Origin: Sva-07 sp038321235
Lineage (GTDB): Bacteria > Actinomycetota > Acidimicrobiia > Acidimicrobiales > Ilumatobacteraceae
Direction: 5' to 3'
NCBI GenBank assembly: GCA_038321235.1
Contig: JBBQEU010000153.1
Coordinates: 1 to 6,585, forward strand
Length of the DNA stretch: 6,585 nt
Shown: one piece after another, positions 1 through 6,566 of the stretch
Layout: every line of letters begins with the position of its first letter
Numbering within the stretch: position 1 is the first letter of the stretch
Made by a program: the position numbers and the translations under genes
Notes under the pieces: model-generated
What the model was told of the DNA's origin: nothing
Databases searched by the model: none
What the model saw: the letters and a program-made list of their open reading frames with translations, nothing else

Positions 1-974
<974 letters not shown>

Positions 975-981
975 TGGACGG

Positions 982-990
982 CCACCTTTC
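982..990 (-). promoter_or_regulatory. Ribosome binding site of mreB
   Basis: The minus strand reads GAAAGGTGG here, a close match to the anti-Shine-Dalgarno complement, 7 bases before the ATG at 974. It fixes the mreB start. Confidence 0.8.
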
Positions 991-1006
991 ACGAGCTGTC
1001 GCAAGA

Positions 1007-1037
1007 TGCCAGGACCGGCACTCCTACGGTGCCAGGA
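1007..1037 (-). repeat. Small hairpin and short direct repeat in the ndk-mreB gap
   Basis: In the 80-base gap between ndk and mreB the octamer TGCCAGGA (plus strand) occurs at 1007-1014 and again at 1030-1037. Between and overlapping them, GGCAC (1017-1021) and GTGCC (1029-1033) can form a 5-base-pair stem with a 7-base loop. No T-rich run follows on the minus strand, so an intrinsic terminator is not supported. It could be a weak leader structure or operator for mreB, or chance. I saw no convincing promoter in this gap. Confidence 0.3.
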
Positions 1038-1054
1038 ACCTGAATCCTGAAATG

Positions 1055-1465
1055 TTACAGATTGGGGAAGAAAATCCCGATCTCGCGCTCGGCGGACGCC
1101 AGCGAATCGCTGCCGTGCACCAGGTTCTCGGTGAACAAGATGCCGAGGTCACCACGGATGGTGCCAGGTGCCGCCGAGCGCGGGTTCGTGGCACCCATCA
1201 TCGCACGTACGACCTCCCAGGTGTCCTCCGGGCCTTCGATCACCATCGCGACGACCGGGCCACGGCTCATGAACTCGACGAGCTCCGCGTAGAAGCCCTT
1301 GCCGACGTGCTCTTCGTAATGCCGCGCGAGCGTGTCGGTATCGAGCGCTCGGACGTCCATCGCGACGACGTCGAGGTTCTTGGCCTCGAATCGCGAGACG
1401 ATCTCGCCGACGAGCTTTCGTTCGACGGCATCAGGCTTCAACAGGACGAGTGTGCGATCAGACAT
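1055..1465 (-). CDS. ndk: Nucleoside diphosphate kinase
   Basis: This 136-residue protein is the normal length for bacterial Ndk, which moves the gamma-phosphate of ATP to other nucleoside diphosphates through a phosphohistidine intermediate, balancing NTP and dNTP pools in the cytoplasm. The phosphate-acceptor histidine is H117 in the signature NLVHGSDS (114-121). Other expected active-site residues are K10 in LLKPDAV, R87 and the GATNP loop (91-95), R104 in TIRGD, N114 and E128. The C-terminus IFFPNL is typical of short bacterial enzymes. The start is ATG at 1465; only a weak AGG lies about 10 bases upstream (1476-1478), within TAGG, so the ribosome binding site is poor, but the N-terminus MSDRTLVLLKPD matches the family without extension. 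It follows folC after 136 bases and precedes mreB by 80 bases, the same neighbours as in other actinobacteria. The small membrane protein gene often found between folC and ndk there is absent. Confidence 0.98.
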   Translation of the reverse strand: MSDRTLVLLKPDAVERKLVGEIVSRFEAKNLDVVAMDVRALDTDTLARHYEEHVGKGFYAELVEFMSRGPVVAMVIEGPEDTWEVVRAMMGATNPRSAAPGTIRGDLGILFTENLVHGSDSLASAEREIGIFFPNL

Positions 1466-1486
1466 GGCGTCGGAACCTATCTGGAC

Positions 1487-1594
1487 GGTCGGGCCTCACC
1501 ACGTTCCGGTGACCCCACACAGAAATCCGCCACGATTCGATCGGAAAGCGAACGGAACCTGCCGGATTTCGGGGATGGGCGGTGAGGTCCGACC
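1487..1594 (-). repeat. Nested inverted repeats filling the folC-ndk intergenic region
   Basis: The 136 bases between folC and ndk hold an outer pair of 14-base arms, 1487-1500 and 1581-1594, complementary at 13 of 14 positions. The exception is 1493/1588, which would be an A-C mismatch in the minus-strand transcript but a G-U wobble in a plus-strand transcript. Inside it, GAAATCCG (1522-1529) and CGGATTTC (1563-1570) form a perfect 8-base-pair arm set, and CGAT/ATCG at 1533-1536 and 1540-1543 a small apical stem. The octamer CGGAACCT (plus strand) also appears twice, at 1471-1478 and 1553-1560. No T tract follows the arms, so a classical intrinsic terminator is not shown. It may be a folC terminator or processing site, an ndk leader, or a small structured RNA. 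I see no reading frame in it that resembles a known protein. Confidence 0.55.
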
Positions 1595-1601
1595 AATCAG
1601 A

Positions 1602-2891
1602 TCAGTTGGCGTAGCGCTGGAGGACGGGGCGGGCGGCGCCGGCGGTGTAGAGGCTGCCGGTCGCGAGGACGGCGTCGTCGCCATCGGCGTACTCCATCGC
1701 CCGCTGGCACGCTGCCTCGACGGTGTCGAAGACGAACACGTCGTCGCAGCCGAGGCGGCGAGCTGCGTCGGCCACCTCGGAGGCGGGCACCCCTCGGGGT
1801 GACGGGGCGGTGCAGGCGAACACGACGTCGAACTCGTCGGCTCGGAGCGCAGCGAGCATCTCCTCGGGATCACGCAACGTGCCGACGATCAGGATCCGGC
1901 GACCCTCGGGGTCGAAGTCATCGAAGAAGACCTGCGCGCAGGTGTCGGCACCCGGGGCGTTGTGGGCGCCGTCGACGATCGCCAGCGGCTGGCGACCGAG
2001 GACTTCGAACCTCCCCGGCATCACCGTCTCCGCGAAACCCTCCAGCACGACGTCCTCGGGCAGCGGCGCCGCGAAGAACGTCTCGACGGCCACCAACGCC
2101 ACGGCGGCGTTCGCGCCCTGATACGAGCCGTGCAGCGGCAGGTACACGTCGGTGTAGATCGTGGTGGGTGTTCGGATGTCGATGAGGCGGCCGCCGACCG
2201 CGAGTCGATTCCCGACGACCTCGAAGTCATCGTCGGCGACGAGCATGCTGGCGCCTCCCGCAGCGCGGAAGATGTCGACGAGTTCGGGCCGCGTCTCGCC
2301 GACCACGGTGGCCGATCGGGGCTTGATGATGCCGGATTTCTCTCGTGCGATGTGTTCGAGTGTGGGCCCGGCGAACTCGGTGTGGTCCATGCCGATGTTG
2401 GTCACGACCGCAACCGTGGCATCGACCACGTTGGTGGCGTCCCAGCGACCGAGCAGGCCGACTTCGATCACCATCGCGTCGACGGCGACGTCAGCGAACC
2501 ATCGGAACGCTGCAGCGGTGACGATCTCGAAATAGCCGGGTCGGCGTCCGACGATGCCTTCGAGGTCGGCGATCGCCGCGATCTGTTCGGCGAAGTCGTC
2601 GTCGGAGATCGGTTCGAGATTGCGGCTGATCCGTTCGTTCACTCGTTCGAGGTGAGGGCTCGTATAGGTGCCCACCGTCAATCCACTCGCAACCAGCAAC
2701 CGCGAGATCATCTGGGCGGTCGAGCCCTTGCCGTTGGTGCCCGTGAGGTGGATGACGGGTGCCGCATGTTGCGGGTCGCCCATTGCCTCGCAGAGCGCCG
2801 CGATCGTGTCGGTCGACGGCGAGGTGATGCGGCCGGTCTTTTCGTAGGTGGCGTGCTCGTCGAGGTATCGGAGCGCGTCGTCGTAGGTCAT
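1602..2891 (-). CDS. folC: Folylpolyglutamate synthase / dihydrofolate synthase
   Basis: FolC is an ATP-dependent Mur-ligase-family enzyme that adds glutamate residues to tetrahydrofolates, and in many bacteria also joins glutamate to dihydropteroate. The 429-residue length is close to the E. coli enzyme (about 422). Visible motifs are the P-loop HLTGTNGKGST (48-58), the folate-site signature TSPHLERVNERI (77-88), FEIVTAAAF (121-129), EVGLLGRWDATN (143-154), TNIGMDH (164-170), EKSGIIKP (184-191) containing the lysine usually carbamylated in Mur ligases, LHGSYQGANAAVA (253-265), PGRFEV (292-297) and DGAHN (307-311). EVGLLGRWDATN has leucine where the family usually has glycine (EVGxGGR). The start ATG at 2891 gives the usual MTYDDALRYL opening, but no clear ribosome binding site precedes it. 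Upstream lies a 68-base repeat element and then clpX; downstream is ndk. Whether it has both synthase activities cannot be decided from sequence alone. Confidence 0.96.
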   Translation of the reverse strand: MTYDDALRYLDEHATYEKTGRITSPSTDTIAALCEAMGDPQHAAPVIHLTGTNGKGSTAQMISRLLVASGLTVGTYTSPHLERVNERISRNLEPISDDDFAEQIAAIADLEGIVGRRPGYFEIVTAAAFRWFADVAVDAMVIEVGLLGRWDATNVVDATVAVVTNIGMDHTEFAGPTLEHIAREKSGIIKPRSATVVGETRPELVDIFRAAGGASMLVADDDFEVVGNRLAVGGRLIDIRTPTTIYTDVYLPLHGSYQGANAAVALVAVETFFAAPLPEDVVLEGFAETVMPGRFEVLGRQPLAIVDGAHNAPGADTCAQVFFDDFDPEGRRILIVGTLRDPEEMLAALRADEFDVVFACTAPSPRGVPASEVADAARRLGCDDVFVFDTVEAACQRAMEYADGDDAVLATGSLYTAGAARPVLQRYAN

Positions 2892-2911
2892 GGAACGCTC
2901 AGGCTAGGGAC

Positions 2912-2979
2912 GAAATGAAACTGAAGGGTCTGACCCCGTGGTTTCATTTCGGCGGGGTCTGACCCCTTGGTTTCATTTC
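2912..2979 (-). repeat. 68-base palindromic repeat element (MITE/REP-like) between clpX and folC
   Basis: Two direct copies of a 25-base unit sit at 2926-2950 and 2955-2979, identical at 24 of 25 positions (difference at 2938/2967) with a 29-base period. Each carries a near-palindrome, GGGTCTGACCCC on the plus strand, followed by GTTTCATTTC. The far side is closed by the perfect inverse GAAATGAAAC at 2912-2921, so the whole element is bounded by 10-base inverted termini. It starts one base after the clpX stop codon and ends 20 bases before folC. The A/T-rich arms stand out from the GC-rich surroundings. No transposase gene is present in the window. Such a layout suits a non-autonomous mobile or REP-type element, or a folding intercistronic RNA; a CRISPR array is not indicated. 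The folding arms could also act as a terminator or mRNA-stability element for clpX, though no U tract follows. Confidence 0.7.
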
Positions 2980-2980
2980 T

Positions 2981-4258
2981 TCAGGACGCGGCTTTGCGCT
3001 GGCGGGTCGCCGAGCGCGGCACGAGCGTGGGGTTGACCTTCTCGATCACGGTGTGCTCGTCGATCACGACCTTGCCGATGTCGGTGCGCCCGGGCAGGTC
3101 GTACATCGTGTCGAGCAGTACCTCTTCGAGGATCGCCCGCAGGCCACGTGCGCCGGTCGACCGCAGGAGCGCCTGGTCGGCAATCGCTTGGAGGCCGTCA
3201 GGGGTGAACTCGAGCTCGACGTCTTCGAAACTGAACACCTTCTCGTACTGTTTGACCAGGCTGTTCTTCGGTTCGACGAGGATCTGCACCAAGGCGTCAC
3301 GGTCGAGACTGCCGACCGCTCCGATCATCGGGAGACGGCCGATGAACTCGGGAATCATGCCGAACTTCACCAGGTCCTCGGGCAGTACCTGTGCGAACAG
3401 TTCACCCGGGTTGCGGTCGACGGCCGAACGCACCGTTCCGTGGAAGCCGACACCCTTGTGACCGATGCGCGATTCGATGATCTGTTCGAGTCCGGAGAAT
3501 GCGCCGCCCAGGATGAACAGCACGTTGGTGGTGTCGATCTGGATGAACTCCTGGTGCGGATGCTTGCGACCCCCCTGTGGTGGCACGGACGCCTGGGTCC
3601 CTTCGAGGATCTTCAGCAGCGCCTGCTGGACACCCTCGCCAGACACGTCGCGGGTGATCGACGGGTTCTCACTCTTTCGGGCGACCTTGTCGATCTCGTC
3701 GATGTAGACGATGCCGGTCTCGGCGCGCTTCACGTCGAAGTCGGCCGCCTGGATCAGCTTCAGCAAGATGTTCTCGACGTCTTCACCGACGTAGCCGGCT
3801 TCGGTGAGCGCCGTGGCGTCGGCGACGGCGAACGGCACGTTGAGCTGGCGGGCGAGGGTCTGGGCGAGGTGGGTCTTGCCGCAGCCGGTGGGGCCCAGCA
3901 GCAAGATGTTCGACTTCGCGAGTTCGACCTCGTCACGCCGCCCGACGGTGGTGGCCTGGTTCTGGTGCTGGATGCGCCGGTAATGGTTGTACACCGCGAC
4001 GGACAGGATCTTCTTGGCCGATTCCTGCCCGACCACGTAATCGTCGAGGAACGCGCGCACTTCGCGAGGGTTCGGAAGATTGTCGAAGCTCAGCTCGGCG
4101 GTCTCGGTGAGCTCTTCTTCGATGATCTCGTTGCACAGGTCGATGCACTCGTCGCAGATGTATACACCTGGGCCTGCGATGAGCTTCTTCACCTGCTTCT
4201 GCGACTTGCCACAGAACGAGCACTTCAGCAGTTCGCCGGTGTCGCCGAATTTCGCCAC
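2981..4258 (-). CDS. clpX: ATP-dependent Clp protease ATP-binding subunit ClpX
   Basis: ClpX is the AAA+ unfoldase that recognises tagged or damaged proteins, unfolds them with ATP and threads them into ClpP. From the GTG at 4258 the product is 425 residues, the usual family length. The N-terminal zinc-binding domain has C13, C16, C35 and C38 (CSFC and CDEC). The AAA+ core has Walker A GPTGCGKT (122-129), the pore loop GYVGED (155-160) that grips substrate, Walker B IVYIDEID (183-190), the RKH loop (231-233), the ClpP-docking loop with VGF (270-272) in place of the commoner IGF, the EFIGRLP segment with arginine R308, and sensor 2 GARGLR (369-374). An in-frame ATG 90 bases upstream (4348) would add residues foreign to the family, while the GTG opens VAKFGDTGELLKCSFC as in other ClpX proteins and has a good ribosome binding site. 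It follows clpP after 143 bases; the gap carries hairpins, so independent control of clpX is possible. Confidence 0.97.
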   Translation of the reverse strand: MAKFGDTGELLKCSFCGKSQKQVKKLIAGPGVYICDECIDLCNEIIEEELTETAELSFDNLPNPREVRAFLDDYVVGQESAKKILSVAVYNHYRRIQHQNQATTVGRRDEVELAKSNILLLGPTGCGKTHLAQTLARQLNVPFAVADATALTEAGYVGEDVENILLKLIQAADFDVKRAETGIVYIDEIDKVARKSENPSITRDVSGEGVQQALLKILEGTQASVPPQGGRKHPHQEFIQIDTTNVLFILGGAFSGLEQIIESRIGHKGVGFHGTVRSAVDRNPGELFAQVLPEDLVKFGMIPEFIGRLPMIGAVGSLDRDALVQILVEPKNSLVKQYEKVFSFEDVELEFTPDGLQAIADQALLRSTGARGLRAILEEVLLDTMYDLPGRTDIGKVVIDEHTVIEKVNPTLVPRSATRQRKAAS

Positions 4259-4267
4259 TTGTCGGTA

Positions 4268-4273
4268 CCCCTT
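4268..4273 (-). promoter_or_regulatory. Ribosome binding site deciding the clpX start
   Basis: The minus strand reads AAGGGG here, 9 bases before the GTG at 4258. This supports the shorter 425-residue ClpX over a start at the ATG at 4348, upstream of which I see no comparable site. Confidence 0.7.
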
Positions 4274-4293
4274 CGTGTCGTTCCTGCGCTTCG

Positions 4294-4319
4294 CGGTCCG
4301 GATCGTTGCGATCGGACCG
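4294..4319 (-). promoter_or_regulatory. Strong hairpin in the clpX leader
   Basis: Plus-strand bases 4294-4305 and 4309-4319 are complementary over 11 base pairs with one bulged base (4301) and a three-base loop (4306-4308). On the transcript the hairpin ends about 20 bases before the clpX ribosome binding site. No U run follows it, so it is not a classical intrinsic terminator. It could be a transcriptional attenuator or terminator of clpP, an mRNA processing or stability element, or a binding site for a regulator. Its sequence lies upstream of the start I prefer for clpX. Confidence 0.5.
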
Positions 4320-4371
4320 GCCGTCTGGAGCCCGACAGTCTGGCGCATCCACCCTGACGAATCGTGGACCC

Positions 4372-4387
4372 GCCCGATGAATCGGGC
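4372..4387 (-). terminator. GC-rich hairpin just after clpP (possible terminator without U tract)
   Basis: GCCCGAT (4372-4378) and ATCGGGC (4381-4387) are perfectly complementary; realistically this is a 6-base-pair stem closed by a TGAA/TTCA tetraloop. It begins 14 bases after the clpP stop codon on the transcript. No T-rich run follows on the minus strand, so termination is uncertain; actinobacteria often have such U-less hairpins, but processing or mRNA 3'-end protection is equally possible. Confidence 0.35.
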
Positions 4388-4401
4388 CGACCCCTCCTCG
4401 A

Positions 4402-5034
4402 TCAGCGGATGGGACCGGTACGGTCCACCGCCTCGCGAGACGAGATCACTCTGTCGATGATGCCATATTCGAGCGCCTCGTCCGCTTCCATGACGAAGTC
4501 ACGGTCGGTGTCGGCGTGAATCCGCTCGATCGGCTGACCGGTGTGCTCGGAGAGGATGCCGTCGAGCAACTCACGCATCCGCATGATCTCCTTGGCTGCC
4601 AGCTCGAGGTCGGTCACCTGGCCGTAGCCGACCGACCCGCTCGGCTGGTGCAGCAGCACCCGGCTGTGCGGCAGGGCGAGACGCTTGCCCTTGGTGCCGG
4701 CGGCGAGCAGCACAGCGGCGGCCGAGGCCGCTTGGCCGAGGCAGATCGTGGCGATGTCGTTCTTGATGAACTGCATCGTGTCGTAGATCGCGAACAGTGC
4801 CGTGATGTCGCCACCCGGGCTGTTGATGTAGATGTTGATGTCCTTGTCGGGGTTCTCCGACTCGAGGTGGATGAGCTGCGCGCACAACAGGCTGGCGATC
4901 TGGTCGTCGACCGGGGTCTGCAGGAAGATGATGTTGTCCTTCAACATCCGGCTGTAGAGGTCGTAGGCGCGCTCGCCACGGCTCGTCTGTTCGACGACGT
5001 TCGGAACGAGGTAGTTCACCGCATCGAGATTCAT
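4402..5034 (-). CDS. clpP: ATP-dependent Clp protease proteolytic subunit (ClpP2-like)
   Basis: ClpP is a serine peptidase whose heptameric rings form a closed chamber that degrades proteins fed by ClpX or ClpC. The 210-residue product has the catalytic triad S104 in GQAASAA, H129 in LLHQPSG and D179 in DTDRDF. The oxyanion segment INSPGGD (70-76) is intact. Residues around YLVPNVVEQTSRGERAYD and IYDTMQFIKNDIATICLGQAASAAAVLLAAGTKGKR resemble mycobacterial ClpP2 more than ClpP1 (from memory of those proteins). Spacing from H129 to D179 is one residue longer than in E. coli, in the SGSVGYGQ loop. The ATG overlaps the tig stop codon (ATGA), and a strong Shine-Dalgarno lies within the last tig codons, so translation is probably coupled to trigger factor. 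Only one clpP is here; actinobacteria usually have two that assemble together, so a ClpP1 partner may be encoded elsewhere. The N-terminus may be processed, as ClpP propeptides commonly are. Confidence 0.97.
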   Translation of the reverse strand: MNLDAVNYLVPNVVEQTSRGERAYDLYSRMLKDNIIFLQTPVDDQIASLLCAQLIHLESENPDKDINIYINSPGGDITALFAIYDTMQFIKNDIATICLGQAASAAAVLLAAGTKGKRLALPHSRVLLHQPSGSVGYGQVTDLELAAKEIMRMRELLDGILSEHTGQPIERIHADTDRDFVMEADEALEYGIIDRVISSREAVDRTGPIR

Positions 5035-6551
5035 GACGTCTCCTCTTCACTGGGCTGTTCGCTGGGCTGTTCGTTGGTGTCCTCTTCGGACGGATCGTCG
5101 GCCACGTCGCCGTCGGTCGCTTCGTCGTCGGCCGTTGCCGTGGCCGCAGCGTCGGTTGCCGCGATCACCGCAGCAGCTGCGGAGTGCACGTCGAGTTCGC
5201 TGTGGTCGTGCTCGTCATGGCCGCCGTCCTCGTCGTGGGTGTGGCCGAGCAAGGTGTCACGGTCGATCGGGTCGCCGTTCGGATCGACGAAGTCGATGTT
5301 GTGCAGCAGCCAGTCGAACGCCTTGGATTTGCGGATCTGCGCCGCCAGTTCGGGCACGGCTTCGTTCTGTTCGTATGCCTTGCGGATGTCCTTGGCCTTC
5401 TGGCCGTACTGCATCGCCATGCGGGCGTACTCGGCGTCGAAGTCGTACGGCTCGACCTCGAGCGATTCGGCCTCGGCGACGGCACGCAGTGCGAGGTCGA
5501 CCTGAACGGCTTCGACCGAGGCGCCGCGCATCGACTCGATGAACTCGTCGGGACCCTGGCCCGTGGCAGCCAACCATTGCCCGAGGTCGATCCCCTGAGC
5601 CTGGAATTGCTGCACGATTCCTTGCACCCGCTGGTTGAGGTCGGCATCGACCATCGCCTCGGGAAGCTCGAGTTCGACGAGCCCAGCAAGCGCTGCGTTC
5701 ATCGCCGGGACGACACCCTGGCGGGCCTGGTTCAGCTTCTGGTCAGCCTGCGATTCGCGCAGGCTCTCGTTCCACTCGTCGACGGTGTCGAATTCACCGA
5801 TGTTGTCCGACACCCAGTCGTCGGTGAGTTCGGGGATCACCGACACCTGGACCGCCGTGACCTTCACGACGAAGTCGGCAGGTTCGTCGAGCCCCTTGGG
5901 TGTGGACGTGAAGGCAATCTCGTCGCCGACCGAGACGCCGGTGAGGTGCTCGTCGAAGTCGTCGGTCACCCAGCCCTGGCCGAGCTCGTAGGACCAGTCC
6001 TCGGTGTTGAGGCCCGACAGCTCTTCGCCATCGCGTGTGGCGGCGAGGTCGAGCGTGAGGAAGTCGCCGGCCTCGGCTGGCCGGTCGGCATCGGCGAGGC
6101 TCGCCGTGCGCTTCAACTCGGCTCGATGGACTTCGGCGAGGTCGTCATCGGTCACGTCGAGCGACGGCAGCTCGACACGCAGGTCGCCGTAGCCCTCGAC
6201 CGTGATCGTCGGTCGAACCTCACAGGTGGCGTCGAATTCGACGGGACCCGATTCGGTTCCGTCGGTGATCTCGACCTCGGGCGTGGCGATCAGGTCGACC
6301 TGGTGCTCTCGAATCGCCTTGGAGAGGTACTGCGGAACGGCGTCGCGCAGCGCCTGTTCTCGGGCGGCGCCGACGCCGATGCGGGCTTCGAGCACCTTGC
6401 GGGGCGCCTTGCCGGCACGGAATCCGGGAAGGTTCACCTCTTTCGCGATCAGCTTGAATGCCCGATCGATATCGTGATCGAACTCCGCCTCCTCGACTTC
6501 GACGTACAGCTTGACTTTGTTGCCCTCGAGGGTCTCCACGGAACTCTTCAC
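5031..6551 (-). CDS. tig: Trigger factor, ribosome-associated chaperone and peptidyl-prolyl isomerase, with long acidic/His-rich tail
   Basis: Trigger factor binds ribosomal protein L23 at the exit tunnel and shields nascent chains. The product is 506 residues; E. coli trigger factor is 432. The N-terminal ribosome-binding domain (about 1-120) carries the signature GFRAGKAP (43-50). An FKBP-type domain (about 155-240) includes GDFLTLDLA and the GVSVGDEI segment, and the helical C-terminal chaperone domain runs from about 245 to 422 and ends KAFDWLLHNIDFVD. After that comes a tail of about 80 residues: six histidines among many Asp/Glu (437-456), an Ala-rich stretch (458-473), and a Asp/Glu/Ser/Pro end with a duplicated EQPS (494-501). 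The start is a GTG at 6551, giving the family-like MKSSVETLEGNKVKLYVEVEE; no Shine-Dalgarno precedes it and only 34 upstream bases are visible. It is the first gene of the cluster here and overlaps clpP. The tail is probably disordered; metal binding or nickel/zinc storage, as in E. coli-type His-rich chaperone tails such as SlyD, is only a possibility. Confidence 0.96.
   Translation of the reverse strand: MKSSVETLEGNKVKLYVEVEEAEFDHDIDRAFKLIAKEVNLPGFRAGKAPRKVLEARIGVGAAREQALRDAVPQYLSKAIREHQVDLIATPEVEITDGTESGPVEFDATCEVRPTITVEGYGDLRVELPSLDVTDDDLAEVHRAELKRTASLADADRPAEAGDFLTLDLAATRDGEELSGLNTEDWSYELGQGWVTDDFDEHLTGVSVGDEIAFTSTPKGLDEPADFVVKVTAVQVSVIPELTDDWVSDNIGEFDTVDEWNESLRESQADQKLNQARQGVVPAMNAALAGLVELELPEAMVDADLNQRVQGIVQQFQAQGIDLGQWLAATGQGPDEFIESMRGASVEAVQVDLALRAVAEAESLEVEPYDFDAEYARMAMQYGQKAKDIRKAYEQNEAVPELAAQIRKSKAFDWLLHNIDFVDPNGDPIDRDTLLGHTHDEDGGHDEHDHSELDVHSAAAAVIAATDAAATATADDEATDGDVADDPSEEDTNEQPSEQPSEEETS
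5040..5046 (-). promoter_or_regulatory. clpP ribosome binding site embedded in the tig 3' end
   Basis: The minus strand reads AGAGGAG here, 5 bases before the clpP ATG at 5034. The same bases encode the final glutamates of trigger factor (EEETS then stop). With the ATGA overlap this supports translational coupling of clpP to tig. Confidence 0.8.
5050..5073. repeat. Perfect 12-base tandem duplication inside the tig tail
   Basis: CTGGGCTGTTCG occurs twice back to back at 5050-5061 and 5062-5073 (plus strand). It is in frame and produces the duplicated EQPS in the trigger factor C-terminus, which suggests recent slippage-driven growth of the tail. Confidence 0.85.
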
Positions 6552-6560
6552 AGATCGGCG

Positions 6561-6566
6561 AGTGTA
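6561..6566 (-). promoter_or_regulatory. Possible -10 box close to the tig start (near-leaderless)
   Basis: The minus strand reads TACACT, a 4-of-6 match to TATAAT, ending 9 bases before the GTG at 6551. If real, transcription would start within a few bases of the start codon, which would explain the missing Shine-Dalgarno. The -35 position falls at or beyond the window edge, so it cannot be tested here. Confidence 0.2.

Noticed and set aside
1962..2918. 318-codon plus-strand open frame across folC
   Set aside because: Antisense to a complete FolC with all motifs; composition is typical of a GC-rich shadow frame.
2926..2979. Possible minimal CRISPR array
   Set aside because: There are only two repeat copies, only 4 bases separate them, the unit is palindromic with an inverse terminus, and no cas gene is nearby.
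3053..4357. 434-codon plus-strand open frame across clpX
   Set aside because: It lies entirely antisense to an intact, motif-complete clpX and its leader; the translation is Asp/Leu/Val-rich shadow sequence without recognisable domains.
4391..4399. Strong Shine-Dalgarno-like GAGGAGGGG on the minus strand right after clpP
   Set aside because: No ATG, GTG or TTG lies at a suitable distance downstream, so no small gene is supported.
4516..5505. 329-codon plus-strand open frame spanning the clpP-tig junction
   Set aside because: Antisense to two well-supported genes, with a Ser/Ala low-complexity stretch that mirrors the trigger factor tail.
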